Source: Photobacterium aquae (lineage in GTDB: Bacteria > Pseudomonadota > Gammaproteobacteria > Enterobacterales > Vibrionaceae). Taken from it: a DNA stretch of 64,000 nucleotides. The stretch is taken from assembly GCF_001029445.1 (NCBI RefSeq), contig NZ_LDOT01000002.1:248001-312000 (forward strand), given 5' to 3'. The position numbers and the translations under genes were made by a program. This document shows positions 1 to 8,522 of the stretch, piece after piece (within the stretch, counting starts at the first letter, position 1; each line of letters opens with the position of its first letter). The notes under the pieces are model-generated. The model saw only the letters and a list, made by a program, of their open reading frames with translations. It was not told the origin of the DNA and did not search any database.

Positions 1-430
1 TCCAAGGCTGGTAATCCAACCCCATATCGAACACGTACTCGGTGATCAAACTACGGGCTGCCGTCAGCAGGCTCTCCGCCTTCCACGGCTTTTCGAAATA
101 ACTTTCAATACGGGCACGATTAATCGCCGCAATCGTATCTTGGTGGGTCGCTTGCCCTGTCAGCAACACTTTCTTTGTTTTAATAAAACGGGGATCTTGG
201 GAGATTTCTGTCAGCAGCTCTACACCAGTCTTGCCCGGCATCACATGGTCTGAAATCACTAAGGCAATATGCTCACCCTCAGCATCCAGTTCGTCCATCA
301 GCTCCAACGCCTCATCCGCTGACTCGCAGTCTTCAACATGGAAGAAATCGTTCAGCGGAGCCAAATCCTTCAATACCGCACTGAGCACTTCCCTTTGATC
401 ATCGACACAGATGATATTTAGTTTTTCCAT
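1..430 (-). CDS. Single-domain response regulator, 3' end beyond window edge
   Basis: The 143 visible codons encode one CheY-like receiver domain. The acidic pair is D10/D11, the phospho-acceptor is D61 in SDHVMPG, the switch threonine is T91 in VLLTGQ and the lysine is K114 in EKPW. The KPW form is typical of RpfG-type receivers. No output domain is visible before the window edge, only a helical tail (ITEYVFDMGLDYQPW). The ATG at 430 follows AAGGGATGG and sits 9 bp after the stop of the upstream kinase, so the two genes are almost certainly co-transcribed. It is collinear with the regulator at 7823-8323. A C-terminal output domain outside the window cannot be excluded. I infer it is the phosphorylation partner of the adjacent kinase. 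Confidence 0.9.
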   Translation of the reverse strand, partial: MEKLNIICVDDQREVLSAVLKDLAPLNDFFHVEDCESADEALELMDELDAEGEHIALVISDHVMPGKTGVELLTEISQDPRFIKTKKVLLTGQATHQDTIAAINRARIESYFEKPWKAESLLTAARSLITEYVFDMGLDYQPW

Positions 431-439
431 AACCATCCC

Positions 440-1759
440 TTACGCGATTGGCAGTTTAATACGAAACTTGGTTTTCTCGGGGTCACTCTTCAATGCAATT
501 GTACCGCCGTAGCTATGCACAATACGCTGCACGATAGAGAGCCCGAGCCCGAGGCCAAACGACAGGCCCCCCTTTTTGGTGGTGAAGTTTGGCTGGAACA
601 CCTTGCGCCGCGTCGCTTCGTCAATCATCGGCCCGTTATTGCTAATCGTAATCAGCAAACGGTTCTTGGAATGGCGCGTAATGATCTCTATCTGGGGATC
701 ATCAGTTCGCTCCATTGCATCGCAGGCATTCTTGATTATATTCACCCAGACCTGCACCAACTCAGTGGCACTGGCCGTAATGCACGGCAATACTGCCGGG
801 CGCAATACCACGTTCACTCGACGCAGGTTGCTTTGCAGCAAGGCCAACGACTTATGAATAGTATCATTGACATCGACATCCGGCTGACGAGCCGTATCGG
901 TTCCCCCCAATTGCTTGACTGAACGCACAATACTGGCGGCATGCTTGGCAGCAATACGCATATCATGAATATCACGGCCAATATCCCAGTATTGCAACGC
1001 CTCATCGAGGTTATCCAACCAATAAGCCGGCACCTCCCCTTCGGGCAGCGCCCGCGCCAATTGCCGAGCCTGCTCCCGTTCAAGAGAATGCGCTAATTGC
1101 AATTCCTTAGCTCGGGCTCGAACCTCGGCAGACGTCGCCGACTGGCCGGTATAAATCCCCAAATCAATGAATGGGCTGACATGGGGCTTGCTCTCCTCAA
1201 GCAACCGACAAATCCCCTGCTGTAACCCTTCGGTCTTGCTGCTGATCACACCGACAGCGTTATTCAGCTCGTGGGCAATACCGGCCGCCAACTGGCCAAG
1301 CGTCGTCATCTGCTCTGCCGCATAGAGCTTCTGCAACGCCTTTTCTTTTTCAATGGCCTGCAAGCCGGTCATCATCTGGCGCTGAGCCAGCTCATGAACC
1401 ATGACCGGCATAAACTGCTCGGCCAACGAGCCGTATACCTCTGGCTCTACGGGACGGGTTTCCAAATCAATCCAAGCCAGTTCGCTGTCTTTTTCGGCCA
1501 CCACCGTGGTCGAGGCCATCAAAGTCTGGGCAAAGAAGCTATGGACACCGAAGAACATCCCCTGACTTACCTGAAACACCTTGGTTTTCATCCCGCCATT
1601 GTCCAGATAGCCATAGAGCTCCCCTTTTTTTACCCAGTAAAGCCTGTCGTTATGGCCATCTTGTACCAGTACTTGCGTTCCCGCCTTCACCAACGTGGTT
1701 CGGGCAGGATCACGAAAGTAAACATCAATAATACGTTGCATGGCCTTTGGCTGGTGCAT
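440..1759 (-). CDS. Sensor histidine kinase with N-terminal cNMP-binding-like domain
   Basis: This is a 439-residue soluble kinase with no predicted membrane segment. Residues about 10-115 look like a cyclic-nucleotide-binding fold (LYWVKKGELYGYL), a linker helix follows, and the H-box is LGQLAAGIAHELNNAVG with H163. About 90 extra residues (roughly 175-265) separate the H-box helix from the second DHp helix. The ATPase domain follows, with the N-box around N340-D348 and a G2 box FGLGLGLSIV near 401-410. The G1 box reads SNNGPMI rather than DxGxG, a variant seen in other active kinases. A longer TTG frame from 1783 exists, but the ATG at 1759 has AAGAGAG upstream and lies 10 bp after the transporter stop, so I chose it. 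The ligand is unknown. Transporter, kinase and regulator appear to form one operon. Confidence 0.92.
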   Translation of the reverse strand: MHQPKAMQRIIDVYFRDPARTTLVKAGTQVLVQDGHNDRLYWVKKGELYGYLDNGGMKTKVFQVSQGMFFGVHSFFAQTLMASTTVVAEKDSELAWIDLETRPVEPEVYGSLAEQFMPVMVHELAQRQMMTGLQAIEKEKALQKLYAAEQMTTLGQLAAGIAHELNNAVGVISSKTEGLQQGICRLLEESKPHVSPFIDLGIYTGQSATSAEVRARAKELQLAHSLEREQARQLARALPEGEVPAYWLDNLDEALQYWDIGRDIHDMRIAAKHAASIVRSVKQLGGTDTARQPDVDVNDTIHKSLALLQSNLRRVNVVLRPAVLPCITASATELVQVWVNIIKNACDAMERTDDPQIEIITRHSKNRLLITISNNGPMIDEATRRKVFQPNFTTKKGGLSFGLGLGLSIVQRIVHSYGGTIALKSDPEKTKFRIKLPIA

Positions 1760-1769
1760 AGCGGCTCTC

Positions 1770-3185
1770 TTAAATATGATCAATCAGGTGTAGCAGCCAA
1801 ATCATTGCAAAGCTCAATGCCACACCGACGACACCAATAATAACGCCGACTCGGGCCATCTGATTACTTTCAACATGTCCGGTAGCATGAGCAAGGGCAT
1901 TCGGCGGCGTACTGATCGGCAGCGACATACCAAGCGAAGCCGCAAAGGTAACCACCAGAATCAAGGTAATTTCCCCCCCCAACGGCACCAACGATGCCAT
2001 CGACGTACCCAAGGCAGCCATTATCGGCATCAACAAGTTGGCAGTGGCGGTATGAGACATAAAGTTAGCCATCAACAAACACAAGGCGGCCGCCCCCAAC
2101 AGCACCACATACGGTGAATAACTGTCAAAAGGAATGCTGTGTACCATCAGCTTCGCCAGCCCTGTCTGATCAAGGGCCAAACCAAGCGCAATACCGCCAG
2201 AAACCAACCACAACACATCCCATGAAATTTTCTTCAGGTCTTCTTTGTTGATGATGCCGGTCAGTGAAAAAACAGCCACTGGGATCAATGCAACGGTATA
2301 CGAGTTCATGCCATGCGTTGAGCCCATCAGCCACAAGATAATCGTCAGGGCAAATGTCACATACACGGTGATCGCCTTTGGCGTTTTCAGGAACTTCCCT
2401 TTGATACTCAGCTCGATCTTCTCTTGCTGGGCCGGATACAGGGCGTTAATCAAAAACCAAGCAAAAACCAGCAGCACCGCAACAAACGGTACCCCAAAGA
2501 ACATCCACTCACCGAACGTAATCAGGTTCTCGCCAGTCAGGTATTTCAACGCGATGGCATTGGGAGGGGTACCGATTGGGGTACCAATACCACCAATGTT
2601 GGCCGCGACAGGAATACACAGCGCAAAAGCTATCTTGCCGGGATCCTTGGCACCGAACAGTGCAATCACGGGGGCCAGAATCGACAACATCATCGCCGTC
2701 GTAGCAGTATTGGACATGAACATCGAGAAAATCGCCGTGATCAGCATCAAACCGAACATGACGTATTTGGGCTGGTTGCCAAACGGCTTTAGCAGCACCC
2801 GCGCCAAGTTGACATCCAACCGGTACTTGGTTGCGGCCATAGCCAGAAAGAAACCGCCGAGGAACAGCATGATGATCGGACTGGCAAAGGTTGCCATGAT
2901 ATCGCTGTAATTAAGCAACTCACCAAAATGCGGCTCTCCCTCCTCAGCACGAAACAGAAAAAAGCCCTTATTGGAAAGCAGTAGCAATTCAAGCACGATA
3001 ATCACCACCGATGTGGCATAGATCGGAATGGGTTCGAGCACCCAACACAAGGCAGCCAACAGGAAGATCGCAATCACCCGCTGCTGGATCACCGTTAGCC
3101 CCTCAACGGGAAACGCACTTGCCGGTAGCAAGATGATAATGAGTGGAATGAGGATAGGCACTATGTACCTGATATATTGACGCAT
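1770..3185 (-). CDS. DASS-family (SLC13) sodium:dicarboxylate/anion symporter
   Basis: This 471-residue inner-membrane carrier has about a dozen hydrophobic segments. It resembles the divalent anion:sodium symporter family (CitT/SdcS/VcINDY type). Two family-type SNT and S-H-T motifs are visible: MSNTATTAMM around residue 160 and MSHTATANLL near 380. Each is followed by a P-rich segment (IGTPIGTPPNAIAL; LPISTPPNALAH), the repeated substrate and sodium sites of the inverted-repeat fold. Likely substrates are succinate, malate or related di/tricarboxylates; the sequence does not decide which. It is the first gene of a transporter-kinase-regulator unit, so the kinase may sense the transported substrate or its consequences. 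Confidence 0.9.
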   Translation of the reverse strand: MRQYIRYIVPILIPLIIILLPASAFPVEGLTVIQQRVIAIFLLAALCWVLEPIPIYATSVVIIVLELLLLSNKGFFLFRAEEGEPHFGELLNYSDIMATFASPIIMLFLGGFFLAMAATKYRLDVNLARVLLKPFGNQPKYVMFGLMLITAIFSMFMSNTATTAMMLSILAPVIALFGAKDPGKIAFALCIPVAANIGGIGTPIGTPPNAIALKYLTGENLITFGEWMFFGVPFVAVLLVFAWFLINALYPAQQEKIELSIKGKFLKTPKAITVYVTFALTIILWLMGSTHGMNSYTVALIPVAVFSLTGIINKEDLKKISWDVLWLVSGGIALGLALDQTGLAKLMVHSIPFDSYSPYVVLLGAAALCLLMANFMSHTATANLLMPIMAALGTSMASLVPLGGEITLILVVTFAASLGMSLPISTPPNALAHATGHVESNQMARVGVIIGVVGVALSFAMIWLLHLIDHI

Positions 3186-3691
3186 GCTGACATTATTCCC
3201 TTAAAACACAAAAACTGGCGTCTGCTACCACCGGCAAGCAATGTCAATGAAAGGAGCACCGCAAACCCGTTGGAACAGGGGGATCCAGAAGCGCGCTATC
3301 CTGCCTTCCGGATTGATTCCGATTTGGGCAATTCTGCTAACAAAAGGGTGTAATTTCACCGAGTTAGATCAATAAAGCGGTCAAATATCAATATTTTTAT
3401 GAATAATCAGAGCCCGATCTTATAACGGACAGAACCGCTTAATGCCGGCATTATTTGGCACAAAATATCGAGGATTATCACAGATGAGGCCATGATGTTC
3501 TGCACCAAAGGGATGGTGCAACAGAGTGAATCTGCCAACTAACGCCAAGAGAGAGGGTTGTATTGCAACGACTTAGCTAAACAAAATACCGCCACTGAGC
3601 AATACAAAGCAAAAAGGCGCATAATGCGCCTTTTTGTCTTATTAATGTCAATGAGCAAACGGGGATGACCCGTTATTTACGATGCTTGGTA
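3186..3691. other. 506-bp intergenic stretch upstream of the DASS operon
   Basis: This gap lies between the DASS carrier start and the 3' end of the CBS gene, both on the minus strand. It should hold the promoter of the transporter-kinase-regulator operon. I see no ORF with a credible ribosome site and no sigma-54 motif. The only clear structure is the hairpin terminator near 3611-3640. Confidence 0.5.
3609..3640. terminator. Bidirectional intrinsic terminator after CBS gene
   Basis: The hairpin GGCGC-ATAAT-GCGCC is flanked by A5 on the left and T5 on the right, so it can work in both directions. It lies about 55 bp downstream of the CBS-protein stop on the minus strand. Confidence 0.8.
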
Positions 3692-4108
3692 TTACACTGG
3701 GTGTTTAAAACAATCCCCAATCTGGTTGCTAATCGCCGTCAGCACATCGCGACGAGTGATCACGCCCACTAACTGGCCGCGTTCTACTACCGGATAGATT
3801 TTGGGCTTTTGCCCTGCCATCGTATCAGCCAACTCAATGATCGAATCCTCGGGTGATACTGTTAACACGTCAGGTCGCATTACCTCCTCGACGGTGTAGG
3901 TATCTTGGCAATAGTAACCAACCTTGAGCAATTTATGGATCATGTCCTGCTCGGACAAGAACCCAACGACCGCTCGGCTCTCATCAACCACCGGCCCACC
4001 AATTTGCTTGGAAGTAAGCAGCTTATCCAAAGCTTTCGAAAGCGACATTTTAGGTTCAAATGTCACTGGGCGCGCATTCATATAATCTTTAACTTTTAAC
4101 GACTCCAT
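3692..4108 (-). CDS. Tandem CBS-domain protein
   Basis: This is a 138-residue protein made of two CBS motifs (roughly 5-60 and 72-130). Landmark stretches are VKDYMNARPVTF, GGPVVDESRAVVGFLSEQD, VEEVMRPDVLTV and IYPVVERGQLVGVITRRDVL. Such Bateman pairs bind adenine nucleotides and usually act as energy or nucleotide sensors. No catalytic domain is attached. The ATG at 4108 follows AGGGGG with short spacing; a longer TTG frame from 4144 has no ribosome site. It stands alone between the two signalling modules, with its own terminator downstream. Its partner is unknown. Confidence 0.88.
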   Translation of the reverse strand: MESLKVKDYMNARPVTFEPKMSLSKALDKLLTSKQIGGPVVDESRAVVGFLSEQDMIHKLLKVGYYCQDTYTVEEVMRPDVLTVSPEDSIIELADTMAGQKPKIYPVVERGQLVGVITRRDVLTAISNQIGDCFKHPV

Positions 4109-4333
4109 GCATCCCCCTAACTTCACGAGTTTTGGCCAGAGCAAGCATTGACTCTATTAATGCCACACTAACCTTTGGATTCAATTCTAGCCACTCTCAT
4201 CGTGACTACCTTTTGATTTAAGTGTCGTCTATTTCGTTGAAATTACTAAATTGAAATTGCCAATTTCATCAATAGGCCGTTTCGATAACGCGACAGCCAA
4301 TAGCAGAATGTCACAAGCACAGGCCAAACATAA

Positions 4334-4361
4334 TAAAAAAAGCCGCCTTTGCTGGCGGCTT
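4334..4361 (-). terminator. Intrinsic terminator after DUF945 gene
   Basis: On the minus strand the hairpin GCCGCC-AGCAAA-GGCGGC is followed by a run of seven T. It begins about 22 bp after the stop of the DUF945 gene. Confidence 0.85.
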
Positions 4362-4382
4362 TCATTGCAACAATCTATCAAG

Positions 4383-5681
4383 CTACATGAACAGCATGAA
4401 AAGCATGTGCAGCGGCAATTGATCGCCAGAGGCCAAAATGATCTTGTCCCCGTCAATCTTCATATTAAGCAAATAATGACTCGCATTTCGCTCGGCAATT
4501 GCACTTTGCTCCAATATCGTCGCTCGTTCATGCAACGCCGGATTGCTCTCAACAAGCTCTACGGGCAGCTTAATGCTAATCTCGCCAGCCAGTTGCTCGG
4601 CCAATCGTTCGATATTATTGGATACCCCTGTCATGCCCGGCTCGATAGTAAGACGCAGGTGGCTGTCGATATCACCTTGTGGTGTATCGACACTCAGATC
4701 GCTGATCGAAAAAGTCAGCCCTTTCTCAACGAGCATATCCAGCGCCTGTGTCGCGGCCTCAATCTGTTGCGGGTCCAGGGTATCATCCAACTTATCGGCC
4801 ATGCTACCCAGCGTTGACATCGACGGATAATCCAAACCGGAAAACGACATGGCAAAATTGAAATTATTAAACTCACCACCATCCAGTGACACCAGCTGCT
4901 TAATTTTAATGCTGTTGCTATTGGTCAATAGCGTTGCTGGCGATGCTCCCGGCTCTGTCAGTTTATTTTCCATGCCTACCGACAAGCCATTAATAGATAC
5001 CTGCTGATCGGACGACGCATCTTTGAATGTCAGGCTATTTACATCAAATGTTTGCGTACCAATCCAATATTGACCATCTAGGTGGCCCTTGCCACCACCG
5101 CTCAAGCCTTTAACCACCATCGCTTCTTGCGCGACTGTCGTAACAACGGCTGACGGTAACTGGTAAGCAAATTCTCCTGCGCCATCAGCATCCACGTTAC
5201 CGCTCATGCTAAAGCCAGCAAAATCCATTTCCGTGCCATCAGCATTCTCTGCTTTTGCTGGTAGCACTTCAAAGGTGAAATCAGTCTTGCGGGTCAGTGC
5301 GGTATCGGTCGTAAATACCACCGGAGACACGCCCTGCCCCCACATTTTAGCAACAATAGGCTGCAGAGCAGGATCAACCACCAACTCGCTGTCTGTCGAT
5401 ACACCAAACAAACCATGCTGAATGTGGTGTCGGACTTCCCATACCGTTGGCAGGCCTTCATCTTCAAAATACAGTTTGAGCTCATCTTTGAGCGTGATCT
5501 TAGACAGGGCTTCCGACGACAAATAGCCCCGCTGGTAGCTCTCGTTGGTCACGGCCAGATATGGGTTATCATATTTGGCCACGGTATCTAAATAAATTCG
5601 CTCACCGATCTGACCGGTTGCAAATGGCCAACATAACGCAATAGCTACTGCACCACCAGCAGCACCGAGTTGTTTCAGCAT
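4383..5681 (-). CDS. DUF945 (YdgA-like) envelope protein
   Basis: This 432-residue protein has an uncleaved hydrophobic N-terminal segment (LGAAGGAVAIALCWPFATG). A long beta-rich region of YdgA/DUF945 type follows: alternating polar and hydrophobic strands, a glycine-rich stretch near 190-200 and an AALQ-like helix near 305. Length and architecture fit E. coli YdgA, a periplasm-facing inner-membrane-anchored protein of unknown molecular function. The C-terminus ends in a methionine-rich hydrophobic tail (HMLFMLFM). It is single-cistron, facing away from the plus-strand kinase module. Family assignment rests on overall pattern, not on a catalytic motif. Confidence 0.75.
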   Translation of the reverse strand: MLKQLGAAGGAVAIALCWPFATGQIGERIYLDTVAKYDNPYLAVTNESYQRGYLSSEALSKITLKDELKLYFEDEGLPTVWEVRHHIQHGLFGVSTDSELVVDPALQPIVAKMWGQGVSPVVFTTDTALTRKTDFTFEVLPAKAENADGTEMDFAGFSMSGNVDADGAGEFAYQLPSAVVTTVAQEAMVVKGLSGGGKGHLDGQYWIGTQTFDVNSLTFKDASSDQQVSINGLSVGMENKLTEPGASPATLLTNSNSIKIKQLVSLDGGEFNNFNFAMSFSGLDYPSMSTLGSMADKLDDTLDPQQIEAATQALDMLVEKGLTFSISDLSVDTPQGDIDSHLRLTIEPGMTGVSNNIERLAEQLAGEISIKLPVELVESNPALHERATILEQSAIAERNASHYLLNMKIDGDKIILASGDQLPLHMLFMLFM

Positions 5682-5871
5682 GATCCTATCACCCTAATTC
5701 CTTTGCATATTTCCGCTATTCTACCACAGCTCTACCGACACGCATTGACTATCATGGATTTATCGCGATCTGCGCCCAGCAATGCCAAGATGCTAGCCGC
5801 TTCTCAGTCTGAACCGGATGATTACTATACACTCGAATTTGCTAAGGTCTTGGATTAAAGAAGGAATAAGG

Positions 5872-7812
5872 GTGAATAATTTTGCCATTGTCTGTCTCGA
5901 CGACGATCCACTCGTTGTAGAATGCCTGAACAATGAACTGGCTCCTTTCGCCGAGCTATTCGACATCTACAGCGCCTTCAGTACCGATGACGCACAACGC
6001 GTTTTGGCCGATATCAGCACTCAACATCAGCGAGTGGCAATGGTGATATGCGACCATGAACTCGGCACCGATAGCGGGGTCGAATTTCTGATCAGCCTTG
6101 ACCAGTATCCCGTTACCCAACAAGCCCGCACGGTACTAATCAACGACAAACCCCAGCTCGACAACATTGTTCAGGCTGTCAACGAAGGCCGACTGCATTA
6201 CTGTTTGACCAAACCTTGGAATCCCCACGAACTCCAGCAGGTACTCATCAAAGAGCTGACCAACTTCATTCTCAAGTACCCCGATGAAGACTGGCTCAGA
6301 TACAGCCAACTACTTGACCACCGAAGAATTCTCAACGCCCATATCGAAAACCAGATGTCACGTTTTCGCTCGGGGTTTATCCGCGATACCAGCACCCTTG
6401 ACGACGCCACCCTCGCCAAACAGGTTTCCGATGCGTTGCACGAGTTTTTCGCCCTCAATGATGAAAGCCAGGCCTGCCGAACCTACAGCAAGCAACATGT
6501 CTTGACCCAAGAAGGGGAAGCCAATCACTTTCTGTGGTTTATCACCGAAGGTGAAGTGGCGCTCTACAAGAATGATGAGCACCAATGCCAACACGAGGTC
6601 GTCAAGGTTGGCCCGGGGCATCTCGTTGGCGGCATGTCCTTTGTCACCGGCGAGCGCTCGTTCTCAACCGGGATCACTCTGTGCAAAACCTCAGTGATCA
6701 AGCTGGACCGTACCCTGTTCAACCGGGTGATGAACTCCAAAACCGATCTCCTGCCCTTGTTCACCAACCTGCTGCTGCGCAACTTCAACCGTCGGCTGCA
6801 GGGCAGTATCCAAACCGAACTCCGGCTGCAGCAAACCCTGACGTCACTCGACAACGCCTACCATCAGCTGATCGAAAAAGAAAAAATGGCCATGCTCGGC
6901 CAACTGGTGGCAGGGGTCGCCCATGAACTCAACAACCCCGTTTCGGCTATTCTGCGCGGCAGCGATACATTGAAGCAGACCATCAGCAAGCTCACCAATA
7001 CCCCGCTTAGCCATGAAAACCAAATCCGGGGCAACCATATCCTCGAACAGGCGATGGAGTCGCGACCGCTTTCAACCTCTGAAGCCCGCCAGCGTGCCCG
7101 CCAGTTGGAATCGATCCTGGGTGATCGCCAGCAGGCCCGCAAAGTCGTTCAAATGGGTATCGACTCGGCAGATTACCTCGAAAACTGGTTGCTCCCCCAG
7201 AAAAAGCAACTCGGGCCACTGCTCAACGAGTGGGACAACTACTATCAGATGGGTAACTTCCTACGATCAATTAATGTCTGCGCCCAGCGCATTGCCGATC
7301 TGGTCAAGAGCCTGAAAAGCTACGCCCGACAAGATGATGAAACTCTGCATTGCGTCGATATCCATGAAGGGCTGGAAGACACACTGGTCATTTTCGAGAA
7401 CAAGCTCAAGCGACACCGGCTGATCAAAGATTATGCGCCGCTCCCCGAGCTATGCTGCCAGCCCATCGCCCTACAGCAGGTATGGACCAATCTGATTTCA
7501 AACGCCCTTGATGCTATCGATCAGGAACCCGGTGAAATAAGAGTGACGACACGCCTCGTCTCAACCAGCAATAACACACCGGCCATCGAGGTCGAAGTGA
7601 AAGACAACGGCAAGGGGATCCAGCCCGACCAGCAGAAGAAAATATTCGAACTCAATTTCACTACTAAACGCGAAGGTAATTTTGGTTTGGGTATCGGCCT
7701 GTCGGTTTGCCAGCAGATCATCCACCAGCATCACGGCAACATCCGGGTGGACTCAGAGCCCAACCGCTACACCAAAATGATCGTCACATTACCTTTGGAC
7801 AACGCCATATAA
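5872..7812 (+). CDS. Hybrid REC - cNMP-binding-like - histidine kinase
   Basis: This is a 646-residue soluble fusion. Residues 3-125 are a receiver with D10/D11, phospho-acceptor D61 and K114. About 205-310 are a cyclic-nucleotide-binding-like domain (LTQEGEANHFLWFITEGEVALYK). The H-box is LGQLVAGVAHELNNPVS with H351, followed by an insertion of about 90 residues (roughly 365-460), then an ATPase with N-box NLISNALDAI, G1 DNGKGI and G2 FGLGIGLSV. The switch residue of the receiver, normally Thr/Ser, is N91. I prefer the GTG at 5872, preceded by AAGGAATAAG, over the ATG at 5818, which has no ribosome site. The next gene, a receiver protein, starts 10 bp after the stop. It is paralogous to the kinase at 440-1759 but has the N-terminal receiver added. 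Confidence 0.92.
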   Translation: MNNFAIVCLDDDPLVVECLNNELAPFAELFDIYSAFSTDDAQRVLADISTQHQRVAMVICDHELGTDSGVEFLISLDQYPVTQQARTVLINDKPQLDNIVQAVNEGRLHYCLTKPWNPHELQQVLIKELTNFILKYPDEDWLRYSQLLDHRRILNAHIENQMSRFRSGFIRDTSTLDDATLAKQVSDALHEFFALNDESQACRTYSKQHVLTQEGEANHFLWFITEGEVALYKNDEHQCQHEVVKVGPGHLVGGMSFVTGERSFSTGITLCKTSVIKLDRTLFNRVMNSKTDLLPLFTNLLLRNFNRRLQGSIQTELRLQQTLTSLDNAYHQLIEKEKMAMLGQLVAGVAHELNNPVSAILRGSDTLKQTISKLTNTPLSHENQIRGNHILEQAMESRPLSTSEARQRARQLESILGDRQQARKVVQMGIDSADYLENWLLPQKKQLGPLLNEWDNYYQMGNFLRSINVCAQRIADLVKSLKSYARQDDETLHCVDIHEGLEDTLVIFENKLKRHRLIKDYAPLPELCCQPIALQQVWTNLISNALDAIDQEPGEIRVTTRLVSTSNNTPAIEVEVKDNGKGIQPDQQKKIFELNFTTKREGNFGLGIGLSVCQQIIHQHHGNIRVDSEPNRYTKMIVTLPLDNAI

Positions 7813-7822
7813 GGAGGCGCCG

Positions 7823-8323
7823 ATGAACAAATATCTGATCCTATGCGTGGACGATGAGCGGGAGGTCCTCGACAGTGTCATCAACGATCTCAGCAGCCTC
7901 GAGGAATATTTTATTATTGAAGCAGCCGAGTCGGTCGACGAAGCCAAAGAGGTACTGGCGGAATCTATCGGTGATCATATCCCTCTCGCCTTGATCCTGT
8001 GTGACCACATCATGCCGGGCGAAACGGGCATCGAATTTCTGATCGAGCTAAAACAGCAAGACGAAACTACCCATGCCCGCAAGGTTTTGCTTACCGGCCA
8101 AGCCGGACTTGAAGAAACGGTCAAAGCCGTCAACAATGCCAGCCTTGATTACTATATCGCCAAACCGTGGAATGGCGATGAGCTCAAACAGATTGTCATC
8201 GAACAACTCACAAGCTACATCATCGACAATGAGCAAGATTTAATGCCGTGGATCCAAGTTCTCGATACCACTCGAATCATGGAAGCATTAAGCGACAGGC
8301 GGCTTTCGTTGTCAGATATCTAA
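7823..8323 (+). CDS. Single-domain response regulator
   Basis: This is a 166-residue CheY-like receiver with D10/D11, phospho-acceptor D61 (CDHIMPG), T91 (VLLTGQ) and K114 (AKPW). A 35-40-residue tail (SYIIDNEQDLMPW, then a helical end) follows, with no DNA-binding or enzymatic domain. An AAGGAGG site lies just upstream of the ATG, and the gene follows the hybrid kinase by 10 bp, so the two form an operon. It aligns without gaps over the receiver with the regulator at 1-430 and with the receiver fused to the hybrid kinase. It probably accepts phosphate from the hybrid kinase or acts through protein contacts. Confidence 0.92.
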   Translation: MNKYLILCVDDEREVLDSVINDLSSLEEYFIIEAAESVDEAKEVLAESIGDHIPLALILCDHIMPGETGIEFLIELKQQDETTHARKVLLTGQAGLEETVKAVNNASLDYYIAKPWNGDELKQIVIEQLTSYIIDNEQDLMPWIQVLDTTRIMEALSDRRLSLSDI

Positions 8324-8329
8324 CCACTC

Positions 8330-8360
8330 GGCTGGTCTGCTTTTACAAAACCGACCAGCC
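8330..8360 (+). terminator. Probable terminator after kinase-regulator operon
   Basis: GGCTGGTC and GACCAGCC form an 8-bp stem around a 15-nt loop, 7 bp after the regulator stop. Only a weak T-rich tail follows, so termination may be partial. Confidence 0.5.
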
Positions 8361-8397
8361 CAATTTGTCACACAATTAACTTTCCGCTTGCCCGTTA

Positions 8398-8419
8398 AAA
8401 TGTTATCTTGATCACAAAT
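8398..8419 (+). promoter_or_regulatory. Putative CRP site upstream of ldhA
   Basis: TGTTA-TCTTGA-TCACA at 8401-8416 matches the CRP core TGTGA-N6-TCACA with one mismatch, and the AAA and AAAT flanks also fit. It lies about 105 bp before the ldhA start, the distance of a class I or upstream activator site. CRP control of ldhA is inferred. Confidence 0.5.
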
Positions 8420-8522
8420 TAAAATGATTCAACGATACTATCGTGCGGCAGCCCGTCCAGGGGCATATGGAAAATTGCCTCTTTATATCGGTGTCGCCGA
8501 TGGCAAACCGGAAAGGTGACCG

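Noticed and set aside
5818..5871. 18-codon N-terminal extension of the hybrid kinase
   Set aside because: No ribosome site at 5818, whereas GTG at 5872 has one and starts right at the receiver fold.
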